NCBI RefSeq assembly: GCF_022376445.1
Contig: NW_025955208.1
Coordinates: 1-57,817, forward strand
DNA: 57,817 nucleotides
Reading direction: 5' to 3'
Source of the DNA: Fomitopsis serialis
Lineage: Eukaryota > Basidiomycota > Agaricomycetes > Polyporales > Fomitopsidaceae
In this document: positions 33,914-44,723 of the stretch, piece after piece
How the letters are laid out: every line of letters begins with the position of its first letter
How positions within the stretch are numbered: position 1 is the first letter of the stretch
Made by a program: the position numbers and the translations under genes
The notes under the pieces: generated by a model
Told to the model about the DNA's origin: nothing
Databases searched by the model: none
Seen by the model: the letters and a program-made list of their open reading frames with translations, nothing else

Positions 33914-34911
33914 TGCTCCTACTAAACTCAGACTGTCGAGACTCGAGTGCACCCTTGGTCCACCCTGAAAGCTTCAATCATGATCGTGTCTTTCTGCTGC
34001 TTGCTATTCGGAATCCAGCTCATCGGTAGTTGTCCTTGTTTTCGGGCTTGACCATAGGACGACCCGGTTGAGCCATGGCGTGCGCATGTCTACATCTATG
34101 TATTGCCAGATTACAACCTTGGATGCACGATGCGTCTGCGAGGGACTGTACGATGGTACATACCGCATCCGATGGAAGATTCGGGCATATCTCAAGCAGC
34201 GTTGGGCGTAGGGCGAGTGTACTTCTGACCTTCGGTTGTTGACGGTCAGTGAGTGCTCTTCTCAGCCACCCCGTGGTTGAAGCGCAGCAGTGCGATATTG
34301 AACTTATCACCGTTCTCCCGCGGAGCCAATGTCCTATTGAACCTTAGTGTTGTTCGTCAACGGAGCTATGGAATGCCAATCATGATAAGCATGGCCCTCC
34401 TCTCGTAGCTTGCTTATATTGATCATAAAACGCAGGTCAACGAACTCCGGCGGAGTTAGTCACATCTCGTTGGCTTGTGAAGCTGCAGTTGTTGTTGTGT
34501 CCATCGTCACCCTCGTTAGTCTAGGCCAATGCCTGGGCCTAAAGTGTTGACTGCACGTGTATTGGGTATGCCGCAGCCCCTTGATCGAAGACAGCCCTGA
34601 AATAACTCACAGGTGCAGGATGCAGGACACCACCGCTGTAAAGAAGTTCGTTTGTGTCAACTTGCCGTTGCTTCTCAATGATTAATTCATATCAGATACG
34701 CGCCATTCGTCGTGCGCTTCTGCTGACTGTGAGCAGCCTGCGCGGCTGGTGGAGAACTTTGTGGTCCGCGGACTCATCGTGTAGCCGGAAGGACAAGGAA
34801 GCAAGAGCGTTGTGCCATATAAAGCCCTTGCCTTTATTCTGTCCTCCTTCGTCGACCACTTGTTTTTCCGGCAGGTACGCAACAGTCCGTCTTTCTTGGT
34901 ATGACTGACTC
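33914..34911. other. Intergenic between genes G and I
   Basis: About 1 kb with no recognised gene. The right end carries the gene I promoter, with TATAAAG at 34818. Confidence 0.5.
34818..34824 (+). promoter_or_regulatory. TATA box of gene I
   Basis: TATAAAGCCCT, 94 bases upstream of the gene I start. The same 11-mer, TATAAAGCCCT, lies upstream of the inverted copy L, 140-146 bases from its start. Confidence 0.5.
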
Positions 34912-36234
34912 ATGCGCATAGTTGATCTTGTTGCTTTCTTAGCCATGAACTTGAACACCAACTCTGCAGCGATTGCCGCAGGTATTGCCGGAATCGTTAT
35001 CGCGATTCCGAACCTTGTGGATGCTTTCGAGACTGTGACGGGATGCTTCCCCGTTCGCAACGGTCGCAACGCAGCGGGGCGGAACTCTCGGTTAGAAGCA
35101 ATGCAGAGGCAGCTTGCGGAGGGGGACGCGAGGCTAAGTGCAATGAGAGCAAACACCGCGGCCGCAGCAGACGTCTTTCGAGTCGCACAAGAAGCACGTC
35201 AGCGAGCTGAGGAGCGGATGGCGATTATGGAAGAACGCCTCCGACAAAACAGACCAGAGCTGCACGCCTTCAAAGATACCAAAGGTACGGCGGATGGCGA
35301 GTTCAGGAGCACACAGCCTGACCGATGGAGTGCTGAGCGAAAGAAAAGGCAAGCGGAGGACGATGTCAGACAAGCCGTCGAGGAGCGTAGCCGAGCCGTC
35401 ATCGAGGCAGGAAGGGCTAGGCAGGAGCAGGATGACGCCTTTCGGGCACTTCGCGACGCGGAAGCCACTGCTTCAGTTGCTCGTGTTGAGCAAGAGGAGG
35501 CGGAGGACAACTTGCGCAAGGGCATCCGCCCTGTTATCGAACCTACACAAGCGGAATTCCAAGCGGCGAGGAAGCGTCTTGAGTACGAAGAAGGCATGTT
35601 CCATTTCGCCATCGCTGGGATCGCAGGCAGTGGCAAGACATCGTTGGTAAACGCTTTCCGCGGACTGCGTAACAACGACAAGGCCGCGGCACCCACGGGC
35701 ATCATCGAGACCACCAGTGCCATCGCCCGCTACCCCGATCCCGAATACCCGTTTGTATGGTACGACGTGCCTGGCGCAGGCACGTTGTCTGTGCCGGATT
35801 GGCAGTACTTCACAGATCAAGGCCTGTACGCCTTGGACTGCATCATTGTACTGTTCGGCGTCCGTCTCACTTCCACGGATATCGCCATCCTCCGCGACTG
35901 TGCCCGCTTCCACATCCCCGCCTACATCGTGCGTTCCAAAGCTACTCAGCATATTCGGAACCTTGCCGGGGACCTGCCCGATACCGACGACGACGACGAC
36001 GATGCAGGGATCTTGGAACGAGCGCGCGAGATGTACATCCAGGAGACCCGCGCGAGCGTTACCCGGAACTTGGAGGCCGCCGAGATACCCGAGCAGCGCG
36101 TGTACATGGTCGACAAGGACATTCTCGCTCGGATAGTGAAGGGACGACCGGTTAGGGACGGCATCGACGAAGAGGAGCTGCTCCATGACCTTCTTGCTGA
36201 GGCGCAACGCCGGAACGCAAGGGCGGACTGCTGA
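34912..36234 (+). CDS. IRG-like GTPase I, intact, GKT variant
   Basis: 440 residues, single exon. It has no MG start. A hydrophobic segment (about residues 18-34, AAIAAGIAGIVIAI) follows the start; a second ATG at 34945 would keep it. Charged helices span about 55-200, then IRPVIEPT and the G domain: G236-IAGSGKTS-244 (Thr in place of the first Ser), TGIIETT, WYDVPGAGT, then FGVRLTSTDIAIL, where relatives have FDxRF. YIVRSK, an acidic linker (TDDDDDD), TRASVTRNLEAAEIPEQ and a helical tail follow. It is intact, whereas its inverted copy L has lost G1 to G3. A predicted N-terminal membrane segment instead of an acyl group marks a third way of reaching a membrane in this family. Confidence 0.92.
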   Translation: MRIVDLVAFLAMNLNTNSAAIAAGIAGIVIAIPNLVDAFETVTGCFPVRNGRNAAGRNSRLEAMQRQLAEGDARLSAMRANTAAAADVFRVAQEARQRAEERMAIMEERLRQNRPELHAFKDTKGTADGEFRSTQPDRWSAERKKRQAEDDVRQAVEERSRAVIEAGRARQEQDDAFRALRDAEATASVARVEQEEAEDNLRKGIRPVIEPTQAEFQAARKRLEYEEGMFHFAIAGIAGSGKTSLVNAFRGLRNNDKAAAPTGIIETTSAIARYPDPEYPFVWYDVPGAGTLSVPDWQYFTDQGLYALDCIIVLFGVRLTSTDIAILRDCARFHIPAYIVRSKATQHIRNLAGDLPDTDDDDDDAGILERAREMYIQETRASVTRNLEAAEIPEQRVYMVDKDILARIVKGRPVRDGIDEEELLHDLLAEAQRRNARADC

Positions 36235-37006
36235 CATTTCATCCCTTCGCCGCGACCCGTCACACTTCCTCAGATGTTAGCATTTCCGAGTTTGGATCGA
36301 AATCGGTATGATCTGCACGCTCTCGTATCGTCTATGTACATATGCAGTTGATCGTGGTTTTACTCGGCTCGCTGGACTCCCCGTAACATGTATTTCTATA
36401 CGCCCAGAACCATTTCACTGTATTGGCATGAATGCTTGCACTGATCCAGCAACCTCAAACGGACTGCTTGAGGGTGTACAGTCATGTAGCGAATTTCGCC
36501 GGCAGCATGATAAGAGGTGCCAACGAGACAAGACGAAGAATGACGCGTGCGCAGGATGCTTAGCACCATGAATCCGCGGCCTGACCACTCTCAGATTCAT
36601 AAACTGTATATGCACTTACCAGACACCTGCGGTTCTCGCTATCTGCAACGCAGCATCACTGCATACGGAGATCCGCATAAGGGTTGCATACAGGAGGGTG
36701 GTCATCAAGAAGCTTCATATCGGCCAGCCCTGTAATGCGTGGTGATTCAAGGACGGCGCTGGCTTGAACTCAAACCTTGATCCTGCGGAACCCTGACTGC
36801 ATGTAGATCCAGCAGGATTTATAGTTCTAGAAGCCCGTTGGGACGTCTTGACATTCCCGCACCAGCGACGAGTCTGCCACACAGCGACGAATCCCCCACC
36901 AGTGAGCACAATAAGATCTGTGATGGCAATATAATATGAACTGCATCACTAATCATGCGACGTCATAGAGACAACATACGAAACACGAGTTCAATCTGCA
37001 AGAGCT
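36235..37006. other. Intergenic between genes I and J
   Basis: About 770 bases. It matches, in reverse complement, the DNA around 49.0-49.65 kb on both sides, which shows the duplication included non-coding DNA. TTTATAG at 36818-36824 is the only TATA-like element. Confidence 0.5.
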
Positions 37007-38209
37007 ATGGGAGGCGGTGAATCCAAGATAAGTTCGTTGGAGGACCGAGTCCAGAGGCAGGAACAGCTGCTCCAGGAAGCTATGAAGCAGCAGGAAACCA
37101 CGTTGGGCATGCTCAAAGGCGCGACAGACGCGCAGAAAAATGCGACGGCGGCTTTGAAAAAGGCAGAAGACATGACGCGCGAGCAGGACCAGCTCATACG
37201 GCAAGTGAATGAGGCAAGGCGACGCGCGGACGAGGCGAGACAATTCGCAGAGGAGCGTACGAAAGAGCTGCGCGAATCTATGCGCGAGCTGCAGGAGGAT
37301 GCAAAGAAGGCCAGAGAGGAACGCGCAGAGGCCGAGGCCGAGGCGAGGAAAGCACGGGAGAATGAGCGAGAAGCGCGGCGCGCACAAGAGGAAGCCGAGA
37401 AAGCGGCGACGGCAGCGCGTGAGGCGAGAGAGGAGGTGGAAAGGCAGTTGCGCGAGGGCATACGGCCGATGCTCGTCCCTACCCAGGCGCAGTACGAGGC
37501 GACCAAGCAAAGACTGGGCTACCGGCCTGGCTTCTTCCACTTTGCAGTTGCCGGCATTGCTGGCAGCGGCAAGTCGTCGCTCATCAATGCCCTCCGTGGT
37601 CTTCGTAACAAGGACAGAGGTGCCGCACCCACAGGCGTCGTGGAGACGACATCCGATGTCGTTCGCTATCCTGACCCGAGCGCTGACATGCCCTATGTCT
37701 GGTACGACGTTCCGGGCGCCGGGACGCTGAACATTCCCGACTGGCAGTACTTCACCGAGCAAGGATTGTACATCTTCAACTGCATCATCGTCATCTTCGA
37801 CAACCGCTTCACAGCCACCGATATCGCCATCCTCCGCAACTGCGTGCGATTCCAGATTCCAGCCTTCATCGCGCGCTCGAAGTCGGGCCAGCACATCCAG
37901 AACCTCGCTAACGACATTGGGAGTGGTGATGACGACGACGACGATGACGACGACGACGATGACGACGACGAGGATCCAGAAGGCAAACTGAAGCGCATGG
38001 CGAGGGCGCGCGATCGCTATCTTCGGGACACTCGTGCGAGTGTTGCGCGAAACCTGGAGGAGGCGGGCCTGCTTGCGCAGCGGGTGTACGTGGTCGATAA
38101 GGACGCCTTGGTGAAAGTGGTCAAAGGGAGGAAGTCTCACGAATGCATCGATGAAGAGGACTTGCTCAGAGACATGTTTGCGCTTGCAGACACTAATGGG
38201 GACTCATAG
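37007..38209 (+). CDS. IRG-like GTPase J, intact, coiled-coil type with poly-Asp linker
   Basis: 400 residues, single exon. MGGGESK is an N-myristoylation-type start, followed directly by a coiled coil (residues about 10-148). The linker is IRPMLVPT. The G domain has G183-IAGSGKSS-191, TGVVETT, WYDVPGAGT (D234, G237), DNRFTATDIAIL, and ARSK at the G4 position (290-292). The linker holds 14 consecutive Asp codons (37928-37969). The tail has TRASVARNLEEAGL, AQRVYVVDKD and ends LLRDMFALAD. The decayed inverted copy K is at 47.8-49.0 kb. This copy shows no lesion and is probably functional. Confidence 0.93.
   Translation: MGGGESKISSLEDRVQRQEQLLQEAMKQQETTLGMLKGATDAQKNATAALKKAEDMTREQDQLIRQVNEARRRADEARQFAEERTKELRESMRELQEDAKKAREERAEAEAEARKARENEREARRAQEEAEKAATAAREAREEVERQLREGIRPMLVPTQAQYEATKQRLGYRPGFFHFAVAGIAGSGKSSLINALRGLRNKDRGAAPTGVVETTSDVVRYPDPSADMPYVWYDVPGAGTLNIPDWQYFTEQGLYIFNCIIVIFDNRFTATDIAILRNCVRFQIPAFIARSKSGQHIQNLANDIGSGDDDDDDDDDDDDDDEDPEGKLKRMARARDRYLRDTRASVARNLEEAGLLAQRVYVVDKDALVKVVKGRKSHECIDEEDLLRDMFALADTNGDS
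37928..37969 (+). repeat. GAY trinucleotide tract encoding 14 Asp
   Basis: Fourteen GAC/GAT codons in a row within gene J, between the G domain and the helical tail. The same linker is shorter and interrupted in K, I, L, D, F and G, and absent in C and E, so it varies in length like a coding microsatellite. Confidence 0.85.
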
Positions 38210-39039
38210 GCAGTGGATGGTGCCAGACTCGAGTAGTCGTAGATTGGTACTAGTTGGAAGGGCTACTTTCCCTGGCATATGGACAGCGGGCGACGGTGTA
38301 CATTCTGGGATGAAGCATGCCGTCGCTGCCACATTTACACGAATTATGGGGTGACCTGCTGAGGTGCCCAGGATCCAGGTGCGTATCAGCAGACGACAAC
38401 ATCTGTTTTGACAACGCACTCGCCGGTTGATACAGAGAACTGGAAATGTACGTGGTTCAGACTTGAGTTGGTGGATCGGTTATCTTGATATACCATATCG
38501 AACAGTTTGTTGCAACCGTCTCGATGCCCATATGTTGAAGCAACTCAGAGCTGAGGTGCAGTCTCCAAGCCCGAGAACTCCAGCCGAACTTCCAAGGAAA
38601 CTGATTGATTGAATTAAGGAACTTCTCCAAGGCCGATGCGTTACACTATCGCAACGATCGCTCCGGAAGGACGAAAGCTCGAGCTATTGACGACACAGTG
38701 AGCGTGCGAGAGAGAAAAGATGCAGACGACGCCCTTCCCGAAAGCCCAATACACTGGGAAAATAATTCGTGAAGCCTGCAACGCAAGTTGTAGTAGAGTA
38801 GCCCAAGAGCACGACTGGCTGTTTGAACAGGTATCAGATCATGATAGTCAGAGAGGACCCAGACAGGATAGTCAGTTATAACCGACCTTCATGCTGGTGT
38901 TATGCAGCGCCCCTGACCGGCCTTGCGGACTACATCATGCATCAGCTTGAACTCGTCGGTGGAGATTGTGAATGATCCTCCGGGCTCCGGCGTGACTTAA
39001 GGGCATCCGCGACACGCCTGAGTCATAGGCTCTCTATCG

Positions 39040-39310
39040 ATGGTATACCCGCAGCTTGTCATTCAGTTTTGCCGGCTGGTGCCTCGCGAAGGGATATCTA
39101 GGGTTCCTGAGTGAAGACCTCTCGCGCCTCCTGCAGGTCGAATATGCAGGCGTGGGCAGCTGAGATTGGATACGGTATGTCAACCAGGCGTGAGTCCCAG
39201 AGGATGCTGGTGCAGTTGAAGACGTACACATTGGTCTGTGAAGTACGTCCAACTCAGCACGACCAGCGTCCCCGCACCAGAGATGGTGTATCATACGTAC
39301 GGGTTGGCGT
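39040..39310 (-). pseudogene. Relic of an IRG-like GTPase
   Basis: On the minus strand the family's switch region can be read across frames: NPYV, then SGAGTLVV, TYFTDQ, then VYVFNC in a shifted frame and QEAREVF. It lines up with NPFVWYDVPGAGTL and YFTDQGLYVFDC of intact members but lacks the P-loop and most of the domain. Clearly non-coding now. Confidence 0.6.
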
Positions 39311-39729
39311 GTTCCGCATCGGATGACCGGTTTATGGAGGTAGTCGCTTCAACCGTACTACGGGACAACGGATGGTCATGATGAGTCTCGCCGTATGGAA
39401 GGTCTCGGAAATCAGAACTCACCCCCAAGCATATGAGATCTCACACTAACCTGCACTCGCTGCACACTGCCCGTACGCCCAACGGGTACATACGCTCACT
39501 GAAAGTGAGGGCGGTCCACCGATCAACGCGTCTGAGACGTCGCTAGCTTCATCGATGCCAGGACAATAGAGAAGCCATTCTCATCATATTCACCGCCATG
39601 ATCTATGAGTGATCCGTGCTGTACCTCTTCGCTGAAAAGTGAGGATATAAACCTGGATGGGTATAGCTTCTGCCTCAGAAGTGGTTCGTGTATCGTCTTG
39701 CAGCCAGCGCAGCAAAACATGGACAGGCA

Positions 39730-39850
39730 CTCACAGGTAGAAGCCCACAAGCAAACACGCCGGGAAATTCAATGCAACGACTAATCGCCAACCATCGTCG
39801 GTAAACTGACGGGCGAGTCCTGCACCCGCCCAACGACTACACATAAATTT
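39730..39850 (-). pseudogene. Possible fragment of an MFS drug transporter
   Basis: A short minus-strand open stretch reads GLARQFTDDGWRLVVALNFP followed by ACLLVGFYL, which resembles the segment before a membrane span in DHA-type major-facilitator transporters. Nothing convincing lies on either side. It may be a scrap of a transporter or chance. Confidence 0.25.
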
Positions 39851-40509
39851 CATCGGAGAACAGGTATACAGGCAGACGGCGACGGGTACGGACAGCGAAC
39901 ACTCACCAGCGCTGACAATTACCACAACCAACATCGCGCGCGCAACCTGTACGCAGGGACTATCATACAGACCGTCAGTACCGACTCAAACGCTGCCAGT
40001 GTCTGACCACCGACTTTCGCAGTGACAATATCTCTGGCCTCGCCTCGTTTCTCATTGCTGATCTCGATGCACCGCCTCGTCTCGTCTCGCGGGGGTGATG
40101 GCAAAGACGAGAGCATGGCGCGGACCTGTCGTGAGTACCACTACCACGCACACACAACAGACGAACCTTCTTTATTGCACACGACGTATGGAAATAAGTA
40201 TAGGAAAGAAACAGAAACACCGACCGTACGACACAACGCGCGAGCAAGGCTGTAAGGATAGCAACACGAACGGGGGAAGAGGAAGGCGAGAGGAAGTAGA
40301 CAGGAAGAGCCTCGTACCGCTGTTCGGCGCCACAATCCACCCACCAAGCCAACTCTTCAGCAGGAAACGTGACAGTGAGAAACAGACAACGGAGCGGGAG
40401 CATGAACGGATGGGACGGACTGGTCTCCCCACGACGCTTCCTCCATCATTTGTCGATCCCAAGGGTAGTTCAGGTGAGCGACACACGGGCTGACCTGAAT
40501 GCGCCGAGT

Positions 40510-42039
40510 CTACAGGAAGTCCTCCGCGCGTGCGCGCTTCTTGCCACGCGATTCCTCCGCCACGAATGCCCCAGCTTGCTGTTGATAGGGTTGCTGCGCC
40601 TGAGCGTCGGCGTGCTTTTGCGCGTCGCCCTCCTTGGGGAAATAGTACTTGGGATGCGTCGCACGCTTTTCCTCCTATACATCATGTTAGTCGGGTTCAA
40701 GAAACAGATAGCATAAGACGTACGGGAGAAAAGTTCGAGTTGTCCCACTTAAGCATCGTCGCCTTCTTGAATGGCGGATTCGTCTGCGACAGACTGGGGT
40801 TCGGCAACGTTAGCGGCGGTGCCACTGGCGGGTTTGCAGCGTTCAATGAAGGGTGTGCAGTAGTCGGAGGCACTGTACCAGGAGGCGCAGGAGGCGACGC
40901 TCTAGGGACGCCCATATGCGGGGGCATGACGCCTGGCGGGGGCGGCGCACCGGGAGGCATAGGCGTCGGCGGGACCATGCCGTTACCACCTGGGGGAGGC
41001 GTGAAGCCGGGTGGCGGGCTGACACCCGGGGGCAGGAAAGGAGGAGGAAAGGGATGGCGCATGCCCGGCGGTGGAAGGAAGGGAGGCGCACCAGGCAGTG
41101 GCATACCTGGTGGTGGGGAGCCTGCAAAGGGTGGCATGGGATAGCCCGGAGGAGGCATGCTAAGTAATAACAGACATTTCGCATCAGTGATTCTTGTACA
41201 ATGACGACCAGCTTACCCTGGATGAAACGGCATGCCAGGCGGCGGCGGAAACGGGGGAGGTCCTGGGTAACCTGGCGGAGGTAACGCCCCGTGAAAATAT
41301 GGCGGCGCACCTGGCGGTATCATCCCTGGCGGAGATGCCGACGGGGGTGGCATCATGGCGGGAACAGGCGGTGCGGAATATGCCTGTGGAGGAGCACCGA
41401 AGACAGCGCCTGAGGCATCAGGCGCTGTAGGGGCTGCGGTCTTCTCGCCTGCGCCCATGAGCGCCTTGTGAGCCTCGAGCTGTTGTCTCAGCTCTTCCTC
41501 GGTGAGTGCACGGTTGTCCAGCTTTGGCCTTTTGGACTGCGGTTGTGAGATTGTACCAGGGTTGAGCCCTAGCTCGATCTCCTTTCGTCGCTTATAGTCT
41601 GCCACGTCGGGCGCAGGGATACCCTCCATACCGAAGATCTCCACTTCGTAGCCATCTCGGCCTGGAAGAGCGTTCTCGATACGAGGCAACCTTTACAGGA
41701 GTGTCAGGCAGAAAACTGGCGCCAGCAAGGGGCGATGCTCACTGGTCTGGCTCAAGCTTGTGGACTTGTTGTATGTGAACTGCGAGACCACCTGCTGTGT
41801 TGAGACGTCTAGGGCACATGTTGCACTTAAAGTGCTTGGCCTTTTGATGCTGCATCAGAACTGGGAGGAAATGTCAGTGGCCGGAGAGTCGACAATGAGG
41901 AAGCGTGCGACTGACCCTTCTCATCTTCGAACTCCCGCTCACAATACCAGCACCACGGCCGGATGATCTGTAGCCGGTTAGGTTCGCTGCTGCACCTGGT
42001 GCGGACGATGCCTACCTGCTTGCTCTTCTTCTTTGCCAT
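40510..42039 (-). CDS. BuGZ/ZNF207-type zinc-finger protein
   Basis: Seven exons, read from the right: 42039-42016, 41967-41916, 41860-41743, 41690-41217, 41159-40724, 40674-40510; the first holds MAKKKSKQ. Counting these, six coding exons give 1269 nt and 422 residues with the frame closed. Two C2H2 fingers are spread over exons 2-3: [13 protein letters not shown] ... HQKAKHFKC and [16 protein letters not shown] ... VH. Next is the family signature [25 protein letters not shown], then a long Pro/Gly/Met-rich low-complexity region (about residues 120-330) and a basic end (KKRARAEDF). In animals BuGZ binds Bub3, promotes kinetochore function and spindle assembly, and also associates with the spliceosome; its low-complexity region drives phase separation. 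The start lies 306 bases from the divergent alpha/beta hydrolase gene. Confidence 0.88.
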
Positions 42040-42345
42040 GGTTGAGTCGGATGAGTGAGACGGGCGTCGGGAGGGCGAGCGAAAGTTCGCAAGCAATCGG
42101 GTTCCCGCGCTCTGCCGATCGGAGAACGAATACGCGGCATATGCCGGTGGCACGGTGGCGGCAGGAGACGAACCCCACCGCAGGCTGAGGCATCCCGCAG
42201 GGGCATGTCCACCAGCCCCAAGGCACTCACTCTGTAATTCGCATATGAATACTATGCCTAACTGCTCTCGTCGGCACACCCTTTCCATCTCAACCAAGCC
42301 TCTGAACGACCGCGACGACCGTGACGACCTCTAGACAACGCCAAC

Positions 42346-44197
42346 ATGATAGGCAACTCCGTTCCGGAGTACATCTTCATCCGCACCTGCATCGCGGGGC
42401 TCCGTCTCGTAGCTCCTCTGAGTTTCGTTTACACTCTCGCCAGTTGGCGGGAAGGCCGCTTTCTGTGCTCTCCGTGGGTCGGAGCGTACGCGCTGGTGGA
42501 GGCGTGCTTTTACTTGTTCGTGTATCTCCCGCGATCCTTTCTCCTTCAGAAGGTCAGTCGTCCGGCACTTCTAGCCAATTCCTATTGCTAGACCACTTCC
42601 CGGAAACGCGTGCACGGGCGGAGGGCGGAGGGTCTTTGTCTGACCTCCTCGTCGAGGGATCCGCACCCTGTGCTGGTTGACCTCGGCCATAAAACTTGGT
42701 CGGACACGCCCTCTCTCGCAAACCCGACATGTCCCGCCCGTGCATACTTTTTCGCCTTGGGTCTAGCGATATGGAATCAGCTGTACATATGCACCATTTG
42801 TGGATGTATATCTCCCTGCTAACTCGACCCGCCAGGCTGCGACCCATCCGCCTCCGCTCTCCCGCAAGGAGCGCGAAGCCCTCTTCGAGAAATGTTTCGG
42901 CTACATCGCCAAGATGAATATGGCCACCGGCTGGTTCTTCGGCGGCGACGCCTCACTCATCAAGCGCGAGAACATGCGGGAATGGCTCCTGTGGGCCCTC
43001 TTCGGCTGCAATCGCGACAGCGCACGGCCGGAATGGGACGATGAAATCGAGGGGTATCTCGCAATGCTGGAGAACTACATGGGCAAGCCGCTGGAAGGCG
43101 GCTGGAGCGAGGTGGCGCGGTGCATGCGCCTGACGCTGGATCCCGTTGTCATGCTGCACAGGCCGCTGGTCTGGTACGCGGTGGGTCTCCGTTTCTCAGC
43201 CATGCCATGTCGGAGGTCTGACGACGCGCAGATCGTGGGTCTCGTCGATACCGTGACCTGCGTCCGGTTGGCTCTCGCAGGTTTCACGCACCGCGACACC
43301 AGAAACCCGTTCTCTTCGTTCCCCTTCCGGCTGTGGTCCCTCTTCTCGCAGCGCACACCCGAGCCTTCCCTCGCGTACTGGTACCGGCCGCATCGCTCCA
43401 AGACCAAGCTGCCTGTTGTTTTCCTTCATGGCATCGGGGTGCGTCGTATTGCTTCACACGTCTCGCACTTTTCTGACATGACTGCAGATCGGGCTCTGGC
43501 CCTACGTCACGTTCTTCCGCGAGCTAGCGGCGCAAGACCCAGACGTAGGCATCATCGCCATCGAGAACCTCTCCATCAGCATGCGCATCTCCCCGCCTCC
43601 CTCCGGCGCGCGCACATGCTCGCCGCGCTCACGACCGTGCTCCGGCACCACAACATCTCCACGTTCGTCCTCGCCGCGCACTCTTACGGCACCGTCCTCT
43701 CCGCGCACGTCCTGCGCGACGCCGCGCTCTCGCAGCGCGTCGCGGCCACGCTGCTCATCGACCCGATCCCGTTCCTGCTCTACCTCCCGCCCGTCGCGTA
43801 CAACTTCGTGTACCGCGAGCCGCGCGCGGCGAGCGAGTGGCAGCTGTGGTACCTCGCGAGCCGCGACCCCGACATCGCGCGCGCGCTCTCGCGGCACTTC
43901 TTCTGGACGGAGAACGTGCTCTGGAAGGAGGACCTCGAGGGCCGCGAGACGGCGGTCGTGCTCTGTGGCGAGGACCAGATCGTCGACTCGCGGGAGGTGA
44001 TGGCGTACCTCACTGGCTCCGAGGACCTGAGTCTGCGCTGGAAGAAGGACGGCCTAGAAGTCCTGTATTTTCCGGGCTTGGACCACTCGAACCAATTTTA
44101 TCACGAGGAGTGTAGACGGCCCATGATCGAGGTGTTGTCGAGGTTCGTGAATAATGGGCTCACGGTAGAGGAGCTGTCGAAGTCAAAGGAGTCGTAA
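42346..44197 (+). CDS. Membrane-associated alpha/beta hydrolase (apparent frameshift)
   Basis: Exons 42346-42552, 42836-43180, 43232-43438 and 43488-44197. The first intron (283 nt) is unusually long for this window. An N-terminal region with two hydrophobic segments (LRLVAPLSFVYTLA, YALVEACFYLFVYL) precedes a lipase-like domain: VVFLHGIG (oxyanion loop), the nucleophile elbow AAHSYGT, acid-loop region VVLCGEDQIVD, and GLDHSNQF with the likely catalytic His. The frame shifts by one base between about 43585 and 43612, inside a GC-repetitive stretch just before HMLAALTTVL. Both sides are well conserved, so this is either a recent mutation or an assembly error. The substrate is unknown. It is a widespread fungal family annotated only as alpha/beta hydrolase. 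Confidence 0.75.
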
Positions 44198-44723
44198 CCC
44201 CGATCACTACTGTACTATAGTACTTACCGCTTGTTCCCTAAATTGCGCATGTGTACGGAAGACATCTGTAACATAGACTACCGATAGAGTTCTTGGTCGA
44301 AGCAACGACTGACCATGTCCATGCTCACCCCGTTCGTTCATAACGTCGCTGGCAGCGTAACGACACATGGTACGCGGCGTGTACACGTTCACGCTGAACG
44401 CATTCAGGTCCAGAACGGTGATCATCGCAAAGTAGAAGTACATTCACGGGGTCGGAACGAAGGGAGACACGTCGTACATGTGGTCGATCTAGGTGCCGAG
44501 GCAGCACTCAATCTAGGTCGTCAGTAGCTCGAGATCGGTTTTGTACCCAGGGACGGGTTGTTCAAGTGCATGTTAAGTGAAGTACAAGAAGTCTGAGTCG
44601 AGGCGAAATCAAAACACATGCGCAACGCAGATGAGTCACCTCGAGAGTACGGAAATGTCCTAAGGTTCTGATCACAGCCGTCGCTGAGGAAACGAACAAT
44701 GGACAGAGATGAATGTGCTCACC
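44198..44723. other. Intergenic, nothing recognised
   Basis: About 525 bases between the hydrolase stop and the MYND relic. No motif is seen. Confidence 0.5.

Larger units (their letters stand above)
29890..38290 (+). repeat. Left arm of a large inverted duplication
   Basis: Carries, in order, the 5' part of the beta-lactamase gene (-), then GTPase genes F, G, I and J (+). The same order, inverted and without F, occurs at 47.70-53.99 kb. Homology also extends through intergenic DNA: the 3' flank of I (36235-36350) matches the 3' flank of L, and the region upstream of J (36650-36830) matches that upstream of K, both in reverse complement. Confidence 0.85.
38210..40509. other. Gene-poor stretch with relics
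   Basis: After the inverted-repeat boundary near 38290 no intact gene is seen up to the BuGZ stop codon. It contains a GTPase fragment (39.04-39.31, minus) and a possible transporter fragment (39.73-39.85, minus). Other open frames lack motifs. Confidence 0.5.
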
